DNA from: Eremophila alpestris peregrina
Taxonomy: Eukaryota; Chordata; Aves; Passeriformes; Alaudidae
NCBI GenBank assembly: GCA_009792885.1
Contig: WMCF01000007.1
Location: forward strand, 7,405,267-7,469,266
Length of the DNA stretch: 64,000 bases
Direction of reading: 5' to 3'
Part shown: one piece after another, positions 21,291 through 35,100 of the stretch
Layout of the letters: every line of letters starts with the position of its first letter
How positions within the stretch are numbered: the first letter of the stretch is position 1
The notes under the pieces: model-generated
What the model saw: only the letters and a program-made list of their open reading frames with translations
Told to the model about the DNA's origin: nothing
Database searches by the model: none
Translations under genes and position numbers: made by a program

Positions 21291-24200
21291 TAACAACAGA
21301 CTGGTGGTTTTGTTGCAAAATTTTTCCTGGAATGTGTTTATTTAGTCAGTTCAGCTCTGTTTTGTTAGGCATGATAGTTCTTTTCTACATGCTGGTATAG
21401 AGGGATCTAGCTCACTGCTCTCTGACTGATTTCACATTCAGAGCAGAATTACGTTCTTGGGTTTCCAGTCATTTAATTCTTACTGTCCTGAGTTGGAAGA
21501 GCGGTGATTGCAATTTACTTCTCAGGCAGCCTAATCCCATTAGTACTTTCATACCATTATGCATTAGATGATAGTGACTTGTTTTAACTTCAGTTGTCTT
21601 TAAGATAGTGATAGTGAAAGGATGAATTCTTACTGTGGCCTCCAGGGTAAGTTTGCATAGACATGGAATGAAGAACCCCTGAAGTTTGATGCATTTGCTT
21701 CAAAGTATTAGCTGTGCCTAAAGCATATGGATACAGCTATCTGGTTAACTTGAGCAGAATGTCTCTTTGAAAGACTTCAATGGGTTTTTGTTTTGAAGTA
21801 GGTTTTTAATCGAGGATCAAAGGAAGTTTTTAGAGCCTTCTGAATGTGTGCCTACAGTAAAAGTTCTAGTGCCGATGGGGATGTGCTTTTGAAGTGACTG
21901 CTGAGCATCCCATATGCTGTGCTGTGCTTTTCTTTGCCCCCTGTCTTAGAATGGTTTGGGTTGAAAGGAACCTTAAAGATGATCTATTTCCAACCATCTT
22001 GCCATGGAGAGGGACACCTTCCATTAGACCAGTATTTCACTTCAAAGAATTCTACTCTTGAGTTTTCTTCCAGTAACAAAAGCGTTTCTCAAAAGCCACT
22101 GGTCAGCGTGAAACAGATTATGCTTTATTCTGTGAGAGAACTCTTGGTCTGATCACTGTGATCTGTCTGTTGAGAGTTGATTGCAGCTGGGGAGACATCT
22201 GTGCATCATTCATTTCCTTGGCAAAATTAGATTTTGTTTCCATTAAGGAGGGGTTTAAATTGTGAATTGTAGAGATTATGAAAAAAGTAATTTCTTATGT
22301 GTAGGACCATTACGTGTAAACTTCAGAGCCTGAAATCTGTTTCCAAAGTGGGCAGCTTTAATTTGCTTTTGCAAAAATTAATGTGTAGGCACAGTTCCAG
22401 CTGTCTAGACATGCACCTTTTTGTTCAGAGACAAGAATTCACTTTCTAGGCCTATGCTTTTCCCAATCCGTTTAAAATACTGTTGTTGAGTAGGTTTGTC
22501 AGAAGAAATGCAGTATCAAAACCTGATATATATGATCTTTCTATTTTTAATCCACTTGTATTTTTGGCTTCTAGAGTCAGATGAGTGTTCCAGGAACCTT
22601 ATGTTCTCTGCCACTATCTTTTTTAATATATATAATTTTTATTTTAAGCATTTAGTTCCTTTCCTCATTGAAACCAGGCAAGAAGCATCCTTGAGATGGA
22701 GGAAAATAGGTCTGGAACACATTCAAAGTATTTAAGGCTTTCTCCCACATGAATTTGCTGATGACCTATAAACTCTGACATCCAAGAAATTTCTCTTACT
22801 TTACTGGTTACTTCACGCTCAAGAATGGTTCATTCTCTTATTCTGAAACTCCAAGAAAATTAGCAGGAAGCCTGCATTCATGAACAAGGTGCTTCTGGTT
22901 CCACTCAAAACAGAAAGGTGGAAGCAGGACATGTGACATTGTCTGAGGTATGGATGAAGGGGTTGGTTTAAGAACAGCAAAGTCTACCTGAAGTTGATTC
23001 TGGTGAGGGACAAGAAAAGCTAGTGCAGGGGCAGCAGGAAAAATGTGACACTGATGCTAAATGGGGGCAGGAGACTGACTTGAAAAGGACATGGAAAAGG
23101 TCAAGCTACTCAATGCCATCTTTGCTTTGGGTTTTACTCTTAGTGCCTGCCTTTAAACATCCCAGGTCCTTGAGATGCCTAGGACTAAAGAAGACTTACC
23201 CTTGGTGGAGGAAGATCAAGAACGTAAAAACAAAGGGGACATAAAGTTCTGTTTAAACTCCCAACTGGTTTTTCAACCTTGAATTAACTAATAACTCACT
23301 TAAACCAACATGCTCTGAAAGAAAACACTTCTATACTGAAGCAGTTTCTAGAACTTCCCCGGAAGTTTAATGTTCACATGTCCATGGATTTAGGGTGGTG
23401 TGGGTTCATTGCTGTTTATTAACCTGTAAAATAATTAAGTGAAATTTTAAATAAAACAGGCTTCTCTGGATTTTTATTTTACACCACCATGTCAGTGATG
23501 GCAAAGAAAGCCAGAAGCCTCCAGTAGAATTGTGGATATCTATCTAACTACTTAAAATTGTTGAGTTTGAACAAAATCTCACAAAGAATAAATCCCAGTT
23601 TTTATGTAGAGTAAAATCAGTTATCTCTGTGTACTTTTCCATTCATACCAGGAAGTTATTTTCCTGGTATATCTGATGTTTACTGCACCTTGATTGGTTC
23701 ATGGGACAGTGTTTTTATTTCCCTCTTCCATTAGGATGCTTATTTGGTGTTTATTTCCCTATTGCACTACCCTCACACAGGTAGTGAAATGAGGATGATT
23801 CTCCTGCATTATTTTAGCAGTTTTGGGTTGGGAATAAATCTGCCCGTTCATGCCAACTGTGAAGATCTGATTACTGCAGAGGCTGGTGTTGTCCTGCCAG
23901 CACAGATGAGATATTTCCTGCCTCTGTTGAAGTAGAATTGTCTTGCCCAAGAGTGCTCTTTCCTGTGCTGCTAAGACATTTCCCTCAGTTAACTGTTGGA
24001 TAATGTGAGGGAGAACTGGAGAAAGTGGAAGAGAAGCCACTACTTGGCTTCTGCTCTTCTCTGTGTATTGGGTAGAAGTTGGCAGCAGATGAACTTTTTA
24101 AGCTGTGTTACAGAAGATGTGCTTTATCTTTTGTAGGATAGCGAAGCAGAGCTGGGATTGGCAATACCTTTTCCTTACTTATCATATAATAACTGAGCTT

Positions 24201-25650
24201 GGCAAGCTCCCTTTTTCCTTCATTCTTGTCCCTCTGTATGCACTGGGGAGTAGCTCTAGTATCTATGATAGTATTTTTTATGAAGCTGCTGATTTTTACT
24301 ATTGTATCTATTTGAAATACCAGGTAAATCTCCTGATATGATGGGGAAAATAACTGGAAACAAGTTTCTGTTGTTCAGGTTTGTAACAGTGTGTGTTGTC
24401 TATTTTGTTGCCTTTATAACAGGAGCTCTTAAGTGAACTAAGAATAATTTTACTTAAAAGTGACTTCATAAAGTGATGACTGTCAGGAAGTGTTGGGTCT
24501 GTTCCAGTTATGCCAATCAGTTAAACTGTGAACATGCAGAGGGGGAGAAAGGGGAGATGGCTCACAGCACACTCTTCCACCTGCTGCACTCAAACTATTG
24601 GGACCATCTGCTTGAGATTACAGTGATATAGGATGGAGGATGTGATCCAAATACTGGATTTCAGGATGACTGAGTAACTGTATTTCAGTGATGAGTGACA
24701 ACTTGGAGAAATGAAGGAATTACCCATCTAGAATCAGCTTTGGGAGGGAGAATAATAAAGAGAACATAAGTAGTGATTGTACATTTCACATTAAACACTT
24801 TTAATCTTGACTTCTGGGGAAGAGAGGAGAAGAGATAAAGAAAGATGATAAAAAATTTGAAGAAGAAACAATTAAAAAACTGCTAAGGGAAAACAGCAAG
24901 GCTTTCCTTAGGTTATGCCAGATGTCACTTGCTCAGTTTCATCCCAGAAGGCTGCTGCTTTTCCCATCCTACTGCAAGGTCACAGATAGGCAGGTGATAG
25001 ATGCAAGTGAAGTAGCAATAGAGACATCCCACCACCCCCACTGCATAACAGCACATTCTTTTTTTTTATTATGTTTTGGATGAGACCGTGTATGGTTCAA
25101 TACCAGTATTTTTGGAAGGGTTTTAAAAACAGAATGAGCTTGGATCATATACTGCAGGTTATGTCTAAAGTGGAAGAGGTAAAAGCTGCTTTCATCTTTA
25201 CATAACTGTTCCTTAGAGGTCCCTGAGCCAACAGTCTCACTCCTCTCTGCACAGGAGGTGGATCCAGTACTTTCCTAAGGAAAAGAGGGGAAAGTTAGGC
25301 AGCTCTGAAGAATCAGGCCTGGCAGGGAGCAGAGAACCCTCATGAAGCTGCTGTGTCTAGGGGTTTAAGACAACCCTTCCCTCCGCCCCACCCTTTTTTG
25401 GGGGACAAAATTCCACCTTTCACCCATGAAAGATGATAAAAACTGGTTCCTTCTCAACCTCTTTCAGTGTTGTGAGGTGAACCTTGGAGAAGGGAAATAA
25501 AAGTCCAAGACTCCTGGTGAAAGGGTGAGGAGGGACATCTACAGCAACCATGTTAGAGTGAAGCCCTAGTAGAGCTCTGTTCTGCTGTTCAGGTACACCA
25601 TCAGTGAAACTGATGGTAGTGTCAATGACTACCAGGTACGTGGCCTGCTG
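21291..25650. other. Gap between convergent genes CNOT7 and ZDHHC2
   Basis: AT-rich sequence with one short CR1 fragment (21,946-22,033). The ORFs here are 60-93 codons, overlap on both strands and show no homology I recognise. Either gene's 3' UTR may extend into it. I see no exon or RNA gene. Confidence 0.6.
21946..22033 (-). mobile_element. CR1 retroposon fragment (3' end)
   Basis: It contains AGAATGGTTTGGGTTG, then ACCTTAAAGATGATCTA, CCAACCATCTTGCCATGG and GGGACACCTTCCA. This is the reverse complement of the conserved avian CR1 3' end, so the element lies on the - strand and is truncated after about 90 bp. Confidence 0.85.
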
Positions 25651-25661
25651 AACATGAAGCA

Positions 25662-25667
25662 TTTATT
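25662..25667 (-). terminator. ZDHHC2: Candidate distal ZDHHC2 poly(A) signal
   Basis: On the - strand this reads ATAAATAAAT, two overlapping AATAAA-type signals. It would give a 3' UTR of about 6.5 kb. Other - strand AATAAA candidates nearer the stop codon are at 28,108-28,113 and 31,281-31,286. Which one is used cannot be told from sequence. Confidence 0.35.
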
Positions 25668-25892
25668 TATGTGAGCAATACATTAACAAGTGCTAAAGTT
25701 ATACACTGAATTTACGTAGAAATGTATTTCCCCCCACCCCTCCACACACCAGTCAACCGAACCAGAGGAAGAACTCTTAGTCCAAATAATGATGAAAAGC
25801 AGCTACAGCATTCCACACACTCAAACAAAGTTGTTTCCCTTCTGGAGTGTCCCTCACAAGAGACACCCAAGAACCATCTGTATTTCATACTG

Positions 25893-25985
25893 TGCAATGT
25901 GCTCTAGGAAGATCCTGCTTGAGCAGGGCCCAGATAACCCCAGTAGTGGTCCCTTCCAACCTTTCCCACTCTGTGATTTTGTGTT
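25893..25985 (+). mobile_element. CR1 retroposon fragment (3' end)
   Basis: CTCTAGGAAGATCCTGCTTG, then GGTCCCTTCCAACCTTTCCC and CTGTGATTTTGTG, match the conserved 3' end of avian CR1, including the octamer-like tail. It lies on the + strand and is truncated to about 90 bp. Confidence 0.85.
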
Positions 25986-28900
25986 TCATTCTTTACCTGC
26001 CCAGCCACAGTCCACTAAAGAACTTTCAGTCTAACCTAAACTGGACAGCGTTTTTTCTCTCCAGTTAAAGAATTAAAGTGCATAACAGCAGCTGTATCTT
26101 AACTGCTCACAATTATTGTGTTCCATTTTCTTAACAAAAATAGTTCTCTGTGAAGACTTTGAGTACTTTATCACCAGTACATCTACTGTTACAGAGTATG
26201 TGTGGACTACTTCTGGTGCAGACGTTTTGGATTTGTTCTAAACTACAAATAAATTTTTTACACATGTAGGGAGCTATGGGTCATATGACTGTTTACATAT
26301 ATACAAAATAAATTTAACTCTGTTGTCATCTGGGACTCAAGCCCATCTGAGGAGTCTGCAGAACTCATCCAGTTTCCACTAAAGCCTGAAATGCAGTCAT
26401 ACCTCTAGACAAATATCAGGGATATAATATTCTGTTTAGCAAAAAAGTAGATTAGTAACTGTACAGTAGGTAAAAAGCACTCCTTAAAAAAAATACAGAA
26501 ATTACACAAAAGGCTGTAGTAAAGTGCCTAGCAAGAATATAAAGGACAGGAGAATCAGTGTAGGCAGACAAACAACACTGCATCCTTGCTACCCTGACTT
26601 CTTCACAAATTCTCCTGCATGCATTGTAACACTGACAATGGTCAGTATGTCAAAAAGAGAATTTTCACTTTGTTATAGAAGGTATTAGAGTTTAAAGCCA
26701 AGAGTACAGTCATATCATCAGAAATTATACTTTGGAGCATGATTAGCTCAATTTTGTCCATACTCTACACAGTGAGAACTGCCAGGAACCCTCAAAGCCT
26801 GCTGACAGTGCTCTTCATGGAGACACAGCTCTTGCCCACCCAGAGAGCAGATGTAGCTACAGCCCTCTGGCTCAGATCTGCTCAGTGTTTACATCTGAGC
26901 TACCATCCTTTCTCTCCCTTTCTCCTCCCTTCATCAGTGTCTGTTTCCCTTGTCCCATCAGTTTTCTGTGAGGGGGACAGCCTCTGGCTGCACCAAACCT
27001 GCAGATTATTTAGAGCTATTGTGCTTTCCAAGTGTGACTTCTGAGACATGGAGAAGCCAGGCATTTCTTGATTCCTTATCCCTGTCCTTTCTCTACATTG
27101 ATCCCCAGCCTTACTGAGAGATCTCAGAGCCCTGGACACAGAGAGACTGACATCTGTATTAGAGAGATCCATTTCCATGATGTGTTTTGCTGGGGAAGAA
27201 ATCTTTTGTCTTTACATAAAAATACGGCGCAAGATACACTGAAGCTGAATTTCAACTTTTACTCAGTATTTTTAAATGCATGCTCCAAGACAAACCACCC
27301 TGTGACTAACTGCATAAAAAACAAGACTCTACAGATAGAGAACCTGAAGTGTTAAAAATATATATATATTTTCCCTTTCCCCCTTATCCCTTGACAAGTT
27401 TGCCTTTAAACAAACATGAATATGAGGTAAGCTGACAGAACAACACTGAATAAAGAGCTGCACAAAATCTTTTGGTTACTAGATCTCTGCAGGCATCATG
27501 TAAACTGTATGCTACCTTCATGCTAGTTTAAAAAAGGTGTTCTACATCAAGGGATCCACACTGGCACTTCTGGCAATAAACAGATGTTTTCAGGCTGGTA
27601 AAATTTTTAGATTAAAAAAAAAGTAAAATAAATACACTTTCCCTCACTAGAGGAAAAAAAAAAGCCACATTTTGCTACACCAGCTATCACTTAAGTTGCA
27701 AACCCAAGAAAGACAAATTTTGAAGTTACCTGCTGGTAAAAGAGTTGATAACATCTTTTACTTTCAGAATTATATCACTTAGTCCTGCTGCCAGTTTCCT
27801 AAACAAATGACTGGCATCTTTACACTGTGAACCAAGCTACTAAGTAACTCAGGTTTGATAATAGAACCACTTTCCTGTTTCAGCCAAACTCAGTGAAGTC
27901 TGAGAGGTTTTCACCTTTCTTTTTACTTGTCTTTGTATCTAGCCCCCTAGAAAGCATAACTAAGTTCCTCCTGAAGTTATTTTCAGAATAGAAATTTGCA
28001 TTTAAATGTAAACACTGATACCATAAATGTAGTGTATACAAAAGGCACAAGACAATTAGATTTGTGTTGCTGAAACTTCCTTGACTTTGAAAGCCAAAAA
28101 TGCTTCTTTTATTCTGGTCCTGAAAGCTGCTAGTTCCTAACTTAATTGAATGGGATTTCCTGTGTGCAGCAGCTTGGCTTTTTGGTATTGCAATCAAAAG
28201 TCCATTGTCCTGTAAATGCAAATATCACACATTATAACAGTAAGTCTCCTTGACTGTACATGGTATTCATTAAGTTATGCAGTAAGAAAGGCAGTGTCTT
28301 GAAGAAAAAGTGAAAAAAGGAATCTGAGACAAATATTGATTAATAGGAAATTAGGAGCTTGAAAGACAGTGGCCCTAAGGAACTAACTCAGGTTGGTAAA
28401 AAGCCTTTTGGATCAAAGTTCAGGGCCAACATTTGCTTCCCAAAGGGGTAAGAGCTCCAAATGGGACAATAAAATCCCATTTCATAGGACTATTCAGTGA
28501 AGCTTCCACCAAAATCCCCAGCTGGCTGCTTCCATTTATGTATTCCCCATCTGAACACAGGCTTTTTATGGCATCACTGAGCAGTGGCACACTGGAGCAT
28601 TCAATTAACCAAAGGATTTTTTTCCCTCTCAACAACTTTTCAAACTATTAGTAGTGCAGATCTGAGGGAAAAAACCTTTTACAATAATGTTTTCCAAAAA
28701 ATGTTCCAAAAATAGTCAGACACTTCACTTAGGTCTTATCTTCAAAAATTGCTTATCAAGGGCTAAAAAGAAAATACAGTCCCCCAAGCCACTAAACTAT
28801 TCCTAATCATCATTGGCTGTTCTCCCAATTCATAAAGCCAACAGTGCAAAAATTTGATTTTGAAGTCAACTACTTACAACAATTTGAATTAAAAGGAAAA

Positions 28901-31857
28901 CTTTCAAAACCAAGCCAAGAACATGAACTGATAGTAAGGAGTTTTTCACATTTCTCTTGTGCTGAATATCAAAGTAAAACCAGCCATTGAATTTTTACAA
29001 TTGTAAACGCAGACTTTTTTTCCACTTTCTAGTACTCAATCATCCTTCACCATTCAAACGCAGTAATTTTAAATTGAAACATCCTTTATATGGTTCAGAA
29101 GTAGTATATGTTCAGTTTCGTGTTTCAAGCAGTGACATGGAGACAGCTAATCATCTGTCAGTTTGTTTTCTGAGCACATCCATAGAGGAGCAGACAGGAG
29201 CAGCTGGCCAACAGGGCTGATATTTGGAAGAATGCATCCTCCTTCCAACAGTAGCTTGTTCTTAAACTGGAACAGAATATTAATTATAAAACACATTATT
29301 AGAATCAAAGAATACTTAAAAATTATGTTATTGTAACAAGTCTCATCACCTTGAAGGGGAAAGTGACTAACAGCAGAATAAAAATCCCACCCTGAAGAGG
29401 AACCCAACAAGACTGTTCCCAGATATGTTATTAATCTACTTCAGGATGACAGTGATAAGTACTGACTACACAGAAAACAGGCCACCAGTTTATAAAATGA
29501 CATGAACTATTTTTACAGTACTTCCAGATACCAACATAATTTAAAAAAAATTCTCTATTACATTAGTGTAAACTACATCTGGCACTTCTGATAATTAGTC
29601 CTCTGCTGAAATATGAAAGATTATAGGATACAGGATACTGAACAGATCCTTTAGTGGGACAGAAATTTTAATTCTAACACACTGACAGGGTCTGTGGGCT
29701 GTACTTTTCATATCTAAGATGAAATTACTTGATTTTGTTGTGATGACTTCAGCAGCTCTATTAGAAGTATTCTATTCAATCCCTAGGAAAAAATATAACT
29801 CATATATTGAATATCATGAAGTTAAATGCGAAGCAGCTAAAAGAAGCTTTTATATAAGGGGTCTTATTCCAGCAACTGTATGTCACATAAATGTAGACAG
29901 TAATCTGTCTTTTTTGTTACTTCTCCAGGAAGTTTGAACTGCCACACAGAAATATCTCAGAGCTAAGGGTACAACCACTCTGGTGCTTGTGCTCATGCCA
30001 GAGAATAGCAGTCCTCACTACCTGTCTGAAAGTGCATGAATCCAAGTGAGGCAAAACCAACTTCCCCTTTATGTGACTTAAGACTTACTCTTTGGAACAT
30101 AACCTCCTCTGAAAGGAGTGTCTCCTTAAAAAGCCACATTTCAAAATTAATGCTTCCAAAAAGAAAAAAACAACATCAAACAAAGCCCCCAAACCCCACA
30201 GAGTGAAATAATCAGACTGCAAACACAACTTTTTCTCAGTCTGGACTAGAAGAAAATAATTTAAAAAGAGCACAAGATGTTTATCAAGCTAAACTGATGG
30301 CAAAACCCACCCACTTTTAACATCTTTAGAACAGTCACAGACCACGTTTGATATTCAGAGTAATGTGAATGACAAAGTTCCAATAAAATGTACATACTCT
30401 TCAAAGAAAGATTAAAGTTTAAAAGCTATTACTTCAGTAAATGAAGCATTAGGACTTTAGAAAGCAGAACTCCAACCTGATAGAACTAAGTTGCAATTTC
30501 TGTATTTCTGTAACAATCCAAGAATCTGTTTTGAAGTCTGTTTCCAGTATTTTACTCTCGATTAGCGATGACACGAAAGACATTAAACTAACTGAAGGTA
30601 AGTAATTTAGTCTTTTCCAGAAGCAATTGTTTTGTTGAAAGAACTGATGGATTAAACAGTGCAGAAATGCAACATTTTACATTTTGAACAAAGGGTTAGA
30701 AATGAGGGGTTTATATTCTATTAAAATATACACAGAGCAGTGAAAATTGCAGTCACTGTCTGCGTTTCCTTCGCTCATCCCTTTAACTCTGTTCATCTGA
30801 CACCCACATTTTCAACACCTCTAACACTTCACATCATCATCAAGTTTGCAGATGTACCTATATCTGGAACTGTGTCTTCATCACTGAACACAAAACCAGA
30901 ATGTAAGGGCCAAAGGGTTTTAAAATTTCTCTTATGAACCAAGCTGAACTTTTGGGAAATTTTTGGTTCAAGCCATGGGCCCATCTGTTGGTATCTGCAC
31001 ACCTACTAGTTTTTTGGTATCTGCCTTGACAGTGTAATACCATTCCTAATGGGTGTGGTAACAATCACTGCAGTTCCCTGATGACTTCTCATGCCTTTCA
31101 TTTCTTCCATGAGGGACCATGAGCAACCTCACAACCATGACAGCATGTCCAAAAGTTTTATCACACATAAATGAAGGACATTTACTTCAGATGTTTTTTC
31201 AGGATGACTGAAAAGGTAAAAGGTGCTTCCAACAGCAGAGAAGAAACGACCTTGCTGGAAGAACTCCTCCATACCGATTGTTTATTGTGCAGAAATTCTT
31301 AGGGTTGGAGTCAAACTTTTTATACAGTTTTTAAACATAAAATAATTAAATTCCATAAGTTTTGGTGGAGTCAGCTATATTCAAGTATTAGAGTGAATGT
31401 GATGATTGTGTTCATTCTTCACAACCCAGGATAAAAGCCAACTCCTGTTATGTACCCAACAGAATTTACTAGCTGCTTCTCAAACATGCTTTCTGAGCAG
31501 TCAGTGTTGCAAGATATAAATGCAAGAAATCAAGAAAATCTCAGCTGTTTTTGACAACAGGTGATGAAATGCTCAAGAAGTCATATGGACACCTTTTGTC
31601 TTCAGTAGGCAGCATGTTTTTACTATTAAACACAATATAAAGCTCAGTACTCGACTCAGAGCAAGACACTGATAGCTTATATATTAGATTAAATCCTTTT
31701 TGTTTCATCATTTTATAGACTTTTACCTCTTTTAGCAGACAAAGCTATGATCTTTGTATTCAGTGTTAAGAGGCAGCCTAATTTTCAAACTTAGCATTAC
31801 AAATATTGGCTGAGCAGCTTGAATACTCACAATTTCAGTATCTTTCTAAAGAAAGGG

Positions 31858-31880
31858 AATAATAATAATATTATTATTTT
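31858..31880. repeat. (AAT)n/(ATT)n palindromic microsatellite
   Basis: Four AAT units run directly into ATT units, with an 18-bp perfect palindrome at 31,861-31,878. It is low-complexity sequence in the probable ZDHHC2 3' UTR or flank. Confidence 0.7.
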
Positions 31881-32147
31881 GGACTATTACCTAAAAACCA
31901 ATGAGCATAAAGATCAAACTAATTTGAGAACATGACACATAGGAAATAAGAGGTTTAGTTTAAAATTATGAATTCATGTTCTCTTACACGTGATAAAAAA
32001 ATAATTGAAGAAAAAAAACCAGGAAGTGTTTTAGCAATTTTCTTTTGGGCATTTTTCAACTGGTACAGAACCACTGAATAAAATATTAAACACAGAGAAT
32101 ATTAACATACCTTTCCTTACATATTCAGATGTTTCTTTTAAGGGAAA

Positions 32148-32188
32148 TTAGGTTTCATTTTCCATGGTTAATGCAGGATTGCTCATAC
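32148..32188 (-). CDS. ZDHHC2: ZDHHC2 exon 12, residues 360-372 and stop
   Basis: It completes Gly360 and encodes MSNPALTMENET, then TAA at 32,150-32,148. The acceptor is TTTTAAG on the - strand. It contains the conserved NP sorting motif. Confidence 0.96.
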
Positions 32189-35100
32189 CTTAAAAGACAA
32201 AAAATAGTATTCCCACAGGAAAAGGTCTCATGTCTATTTGAACAAATAATACAAGCTTGAATTAAAAATCATTTTAATGTCATTACTCTATTACCAAGTC
32301 TAGTCCTGTCCTGTGTCTATAACATAGCTTTTCACTAACTGCAAAAAGGTGCCACCTCTTCTATAAGCAATTTGTTGTCAAAGGTGCTATCAGGCCTAGC
32401 TTAAAAAACAATTAGCACCTACTGTTATCAGTGTTCTGATATCCCTTGGTCAGGTTTAACTGGGAAAGGCACAGCAGCCTGACATATGGAACTTCCTACA
32501 AGCATGTATTTAAGAAAAGCTTAATGAATTTTGGTTCAAACCATGTGACCATGGTCACTGTTACACCATATCCTCCAAAACTAGTTTATAGAACACAAAT
32601 CATTGCAGCCTAAGTCAACTCCTTACCAACTTTGCCCTTTTCAGCTTTTGCAGCAGTTTCTGACCAAGATGGGGTATCTGTAAGTAGGTGGCTCTGGGAA
32701 TCACGCAACGGCTTTGCAGGAAACAGATGGTTCTCACTGTAGTGCCAATAAAAAGAACATTATTGAACTGCAGTCATTTTTCATCATCTCACCACACATT
32801 ACAAACAGTTTGTCATATGCAGTATTTTCCTGACCTCACCTTGCTTCTTGTCTGATGAATCACTACTTTTTTATCATTACATACATTACACCACAGTTGT
32901 CACAAGGGCAAGCACAATCTAAAAAGCACAGGGATTTTTCATTTGACAGCTATTTTATATTAATACATGTACTTCAGCCCCAAATGCACTCTTACCTATA
33001 TATTCTTCTTCACTACAATGAACTTGACATGATAAATAGTGGAGAGAAATCTCCAAAATCTCTGTCCTAACATATGCTACAGAATGCTGGGGTAAGATAA
33101 AACATCAGTAAACAGCTAGCTGAAATGTCATGTATCTATCTCTTTTATGAATAAAAGATTATCAGTATGATTCCATTATCACTTCTTAGCCACATAGTCA
33201 CTATACTTACCATGCTTTTCATTAGATAAACATTTCAAAAAAGATGCAATATCAATTTATTTAAAGGAGAATACGTGTATTTGTCACACTTAAAAGATGT
33301 CATGTCCATCAAGGATAAAAATTAATAAAACATGTTCTATTATCAGCAGAAACAACACTTAATATTCAGTTTCCTGTGCTTTGGCCCAAGTGCCATTAGG
33401 GATGATTCCCTTACAAGAAGCAGCTTTGACCAGACAAGAGAAAGCAGGCATGCCCCAGAAGTCATGCAAGGCAATGGATTTGTATCACAGGCAGGCTGAC
33501 TAACCACCTCATACCCATGCATAAAGAATCCTGCTGATCATGACTGTTAGGCAGGCGTGAAAAACTCCGGTTTTGGGATGCCACTGAACCGAGACAAAGC
33601 ACATCAGAGGAAAAACCCACTCCATCTCACTTCCATAAATTTAAATATAAATCTGAGGATTACCTGATTTATAGCTTAACTGTTAAAATATGATCTGGAT
33701 TTATTAAAAGGATAGTATTCATTTGCTTATCCCATTTAAGTATATTATACATAATTCTGTTTATGTGTGCACAGGAAAAAAAAAATCTATTTGAAATGGG
33801 TAAAAAAAAGCAGATTACTTTTTGGATGTTGAATTAAGTCCGCCAGGTGTGGAAGCTTGCTCAGGATCCTGATTAACAAGGCAAGTGGGAAAGGAGCAAC
33901 CATCCCCTAAACTGAAAAATTCAGAATTAGTGTCATACATATAAAAAACTCTAAACTTTGAAGAACTTTCTTTATTAAATTATTACTATATCTTATTTCA
34001 AAAAACTAACCATCCCCCAAACCCTCTGTGATTACTCAACAGTTTAAACAAATGAAGCATTAGGAACAGCATACCTTGAAAACACAGGTAGTAACCAGTA
34101 TTTCTTCTCATCACCAAACACCTGCCTTAGGTTTTTGCTGAAGCCCAGGCTAAAGCCATTCTTATCTGTTCTGTGACGAAATATGGGAGCTCTGAACACC
34201 TCTTAAAAGAAAAAGATGAATTAGATCTCTTTGCAGGTTAGCACGTTTTAGTCTCCCAGCAGTACTTAGGCAATCACACTGTGGGTATCACCACCCAAGA
34301 GGAAAGGCTGTTACTGCCCAGGGGACTGGGAAACAGAGTGAGGGCACTCTAGGAAGTCACAGTCAGTGCTACACAGGCACTGTGTGTGTGGAGCAAGCCC
34401 AATGGCTGAGGAAGGGTGGAAGTCTCCTTCACCCTCCTCCCTCATCAAGGCAAGGAAGAGTGAGGAACTCAGTTTTTAAGAAGGCACGACATGTTTATAT
34501 GAAGCTTTCAGCATGCAGCTATACCACAGACGGTGCTCAAGAAAGAAAAACCTAAACAAAGGGGTTTTTTAAAGAAAAAGCAATGGGAAAGAAGAAGTTA
34601 ACCTACTTTAGTAGCAAGACTAGCTTTTCACACACTGGGGTATGAAAATACTGTGTGTTTTTACCACTGCATAAAGAAACGTCTTTGCTCATAGACCCAG
34701 ATTATTCCCCCTGGCCATCCAACCTAAATTTCCGGAGGAGAGAGCTAATTATAGCTTCAAGTGTTGCAAAGTGCCTGAAGCAGAAAATTCATTCACTTTC
34801 CACCAAGTGACTGATAGCCATTTAATTCCCTTAATTAGCTATCCATAGCAGGCAAGCTCTGAGGCCCTGACAGGACAGCTCCCAAAAACCACATCAGAAC
34901 CATGCTGGAACTGTCCTTCTGCAGTCAGACCTTAGCTATGAACTGCTGGAAATGACCTCCCACATGCAGTGTGCATTAATTACAACAGGTTTTAAAGAAG
35001 GGGGATGGGAAAACAGGGGCACCCTTTTAGATGTCCTTATTAGGCTAGGAAAAGAACTCCCAGGATGACTGAAGCATAGTCACACTTAAAGCTATCACAG

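Larger units (their letters stand above)
25650..32147 (-). other. ZDHHC2: Probable ZDHHC2 3' UTR and downstream sequence
   Basis: AT-rich sequence following the ZDHHC2 stop codon on the - strand. Apart from one CR1 fragment near its far end it holds no repeat I recognise. AATAAA-type signals on the - strand occur at 31,281, 28,108 and 25,662. The true end is undetermined. ORFs in it are short and unconvincing. Confidence 0.5.
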
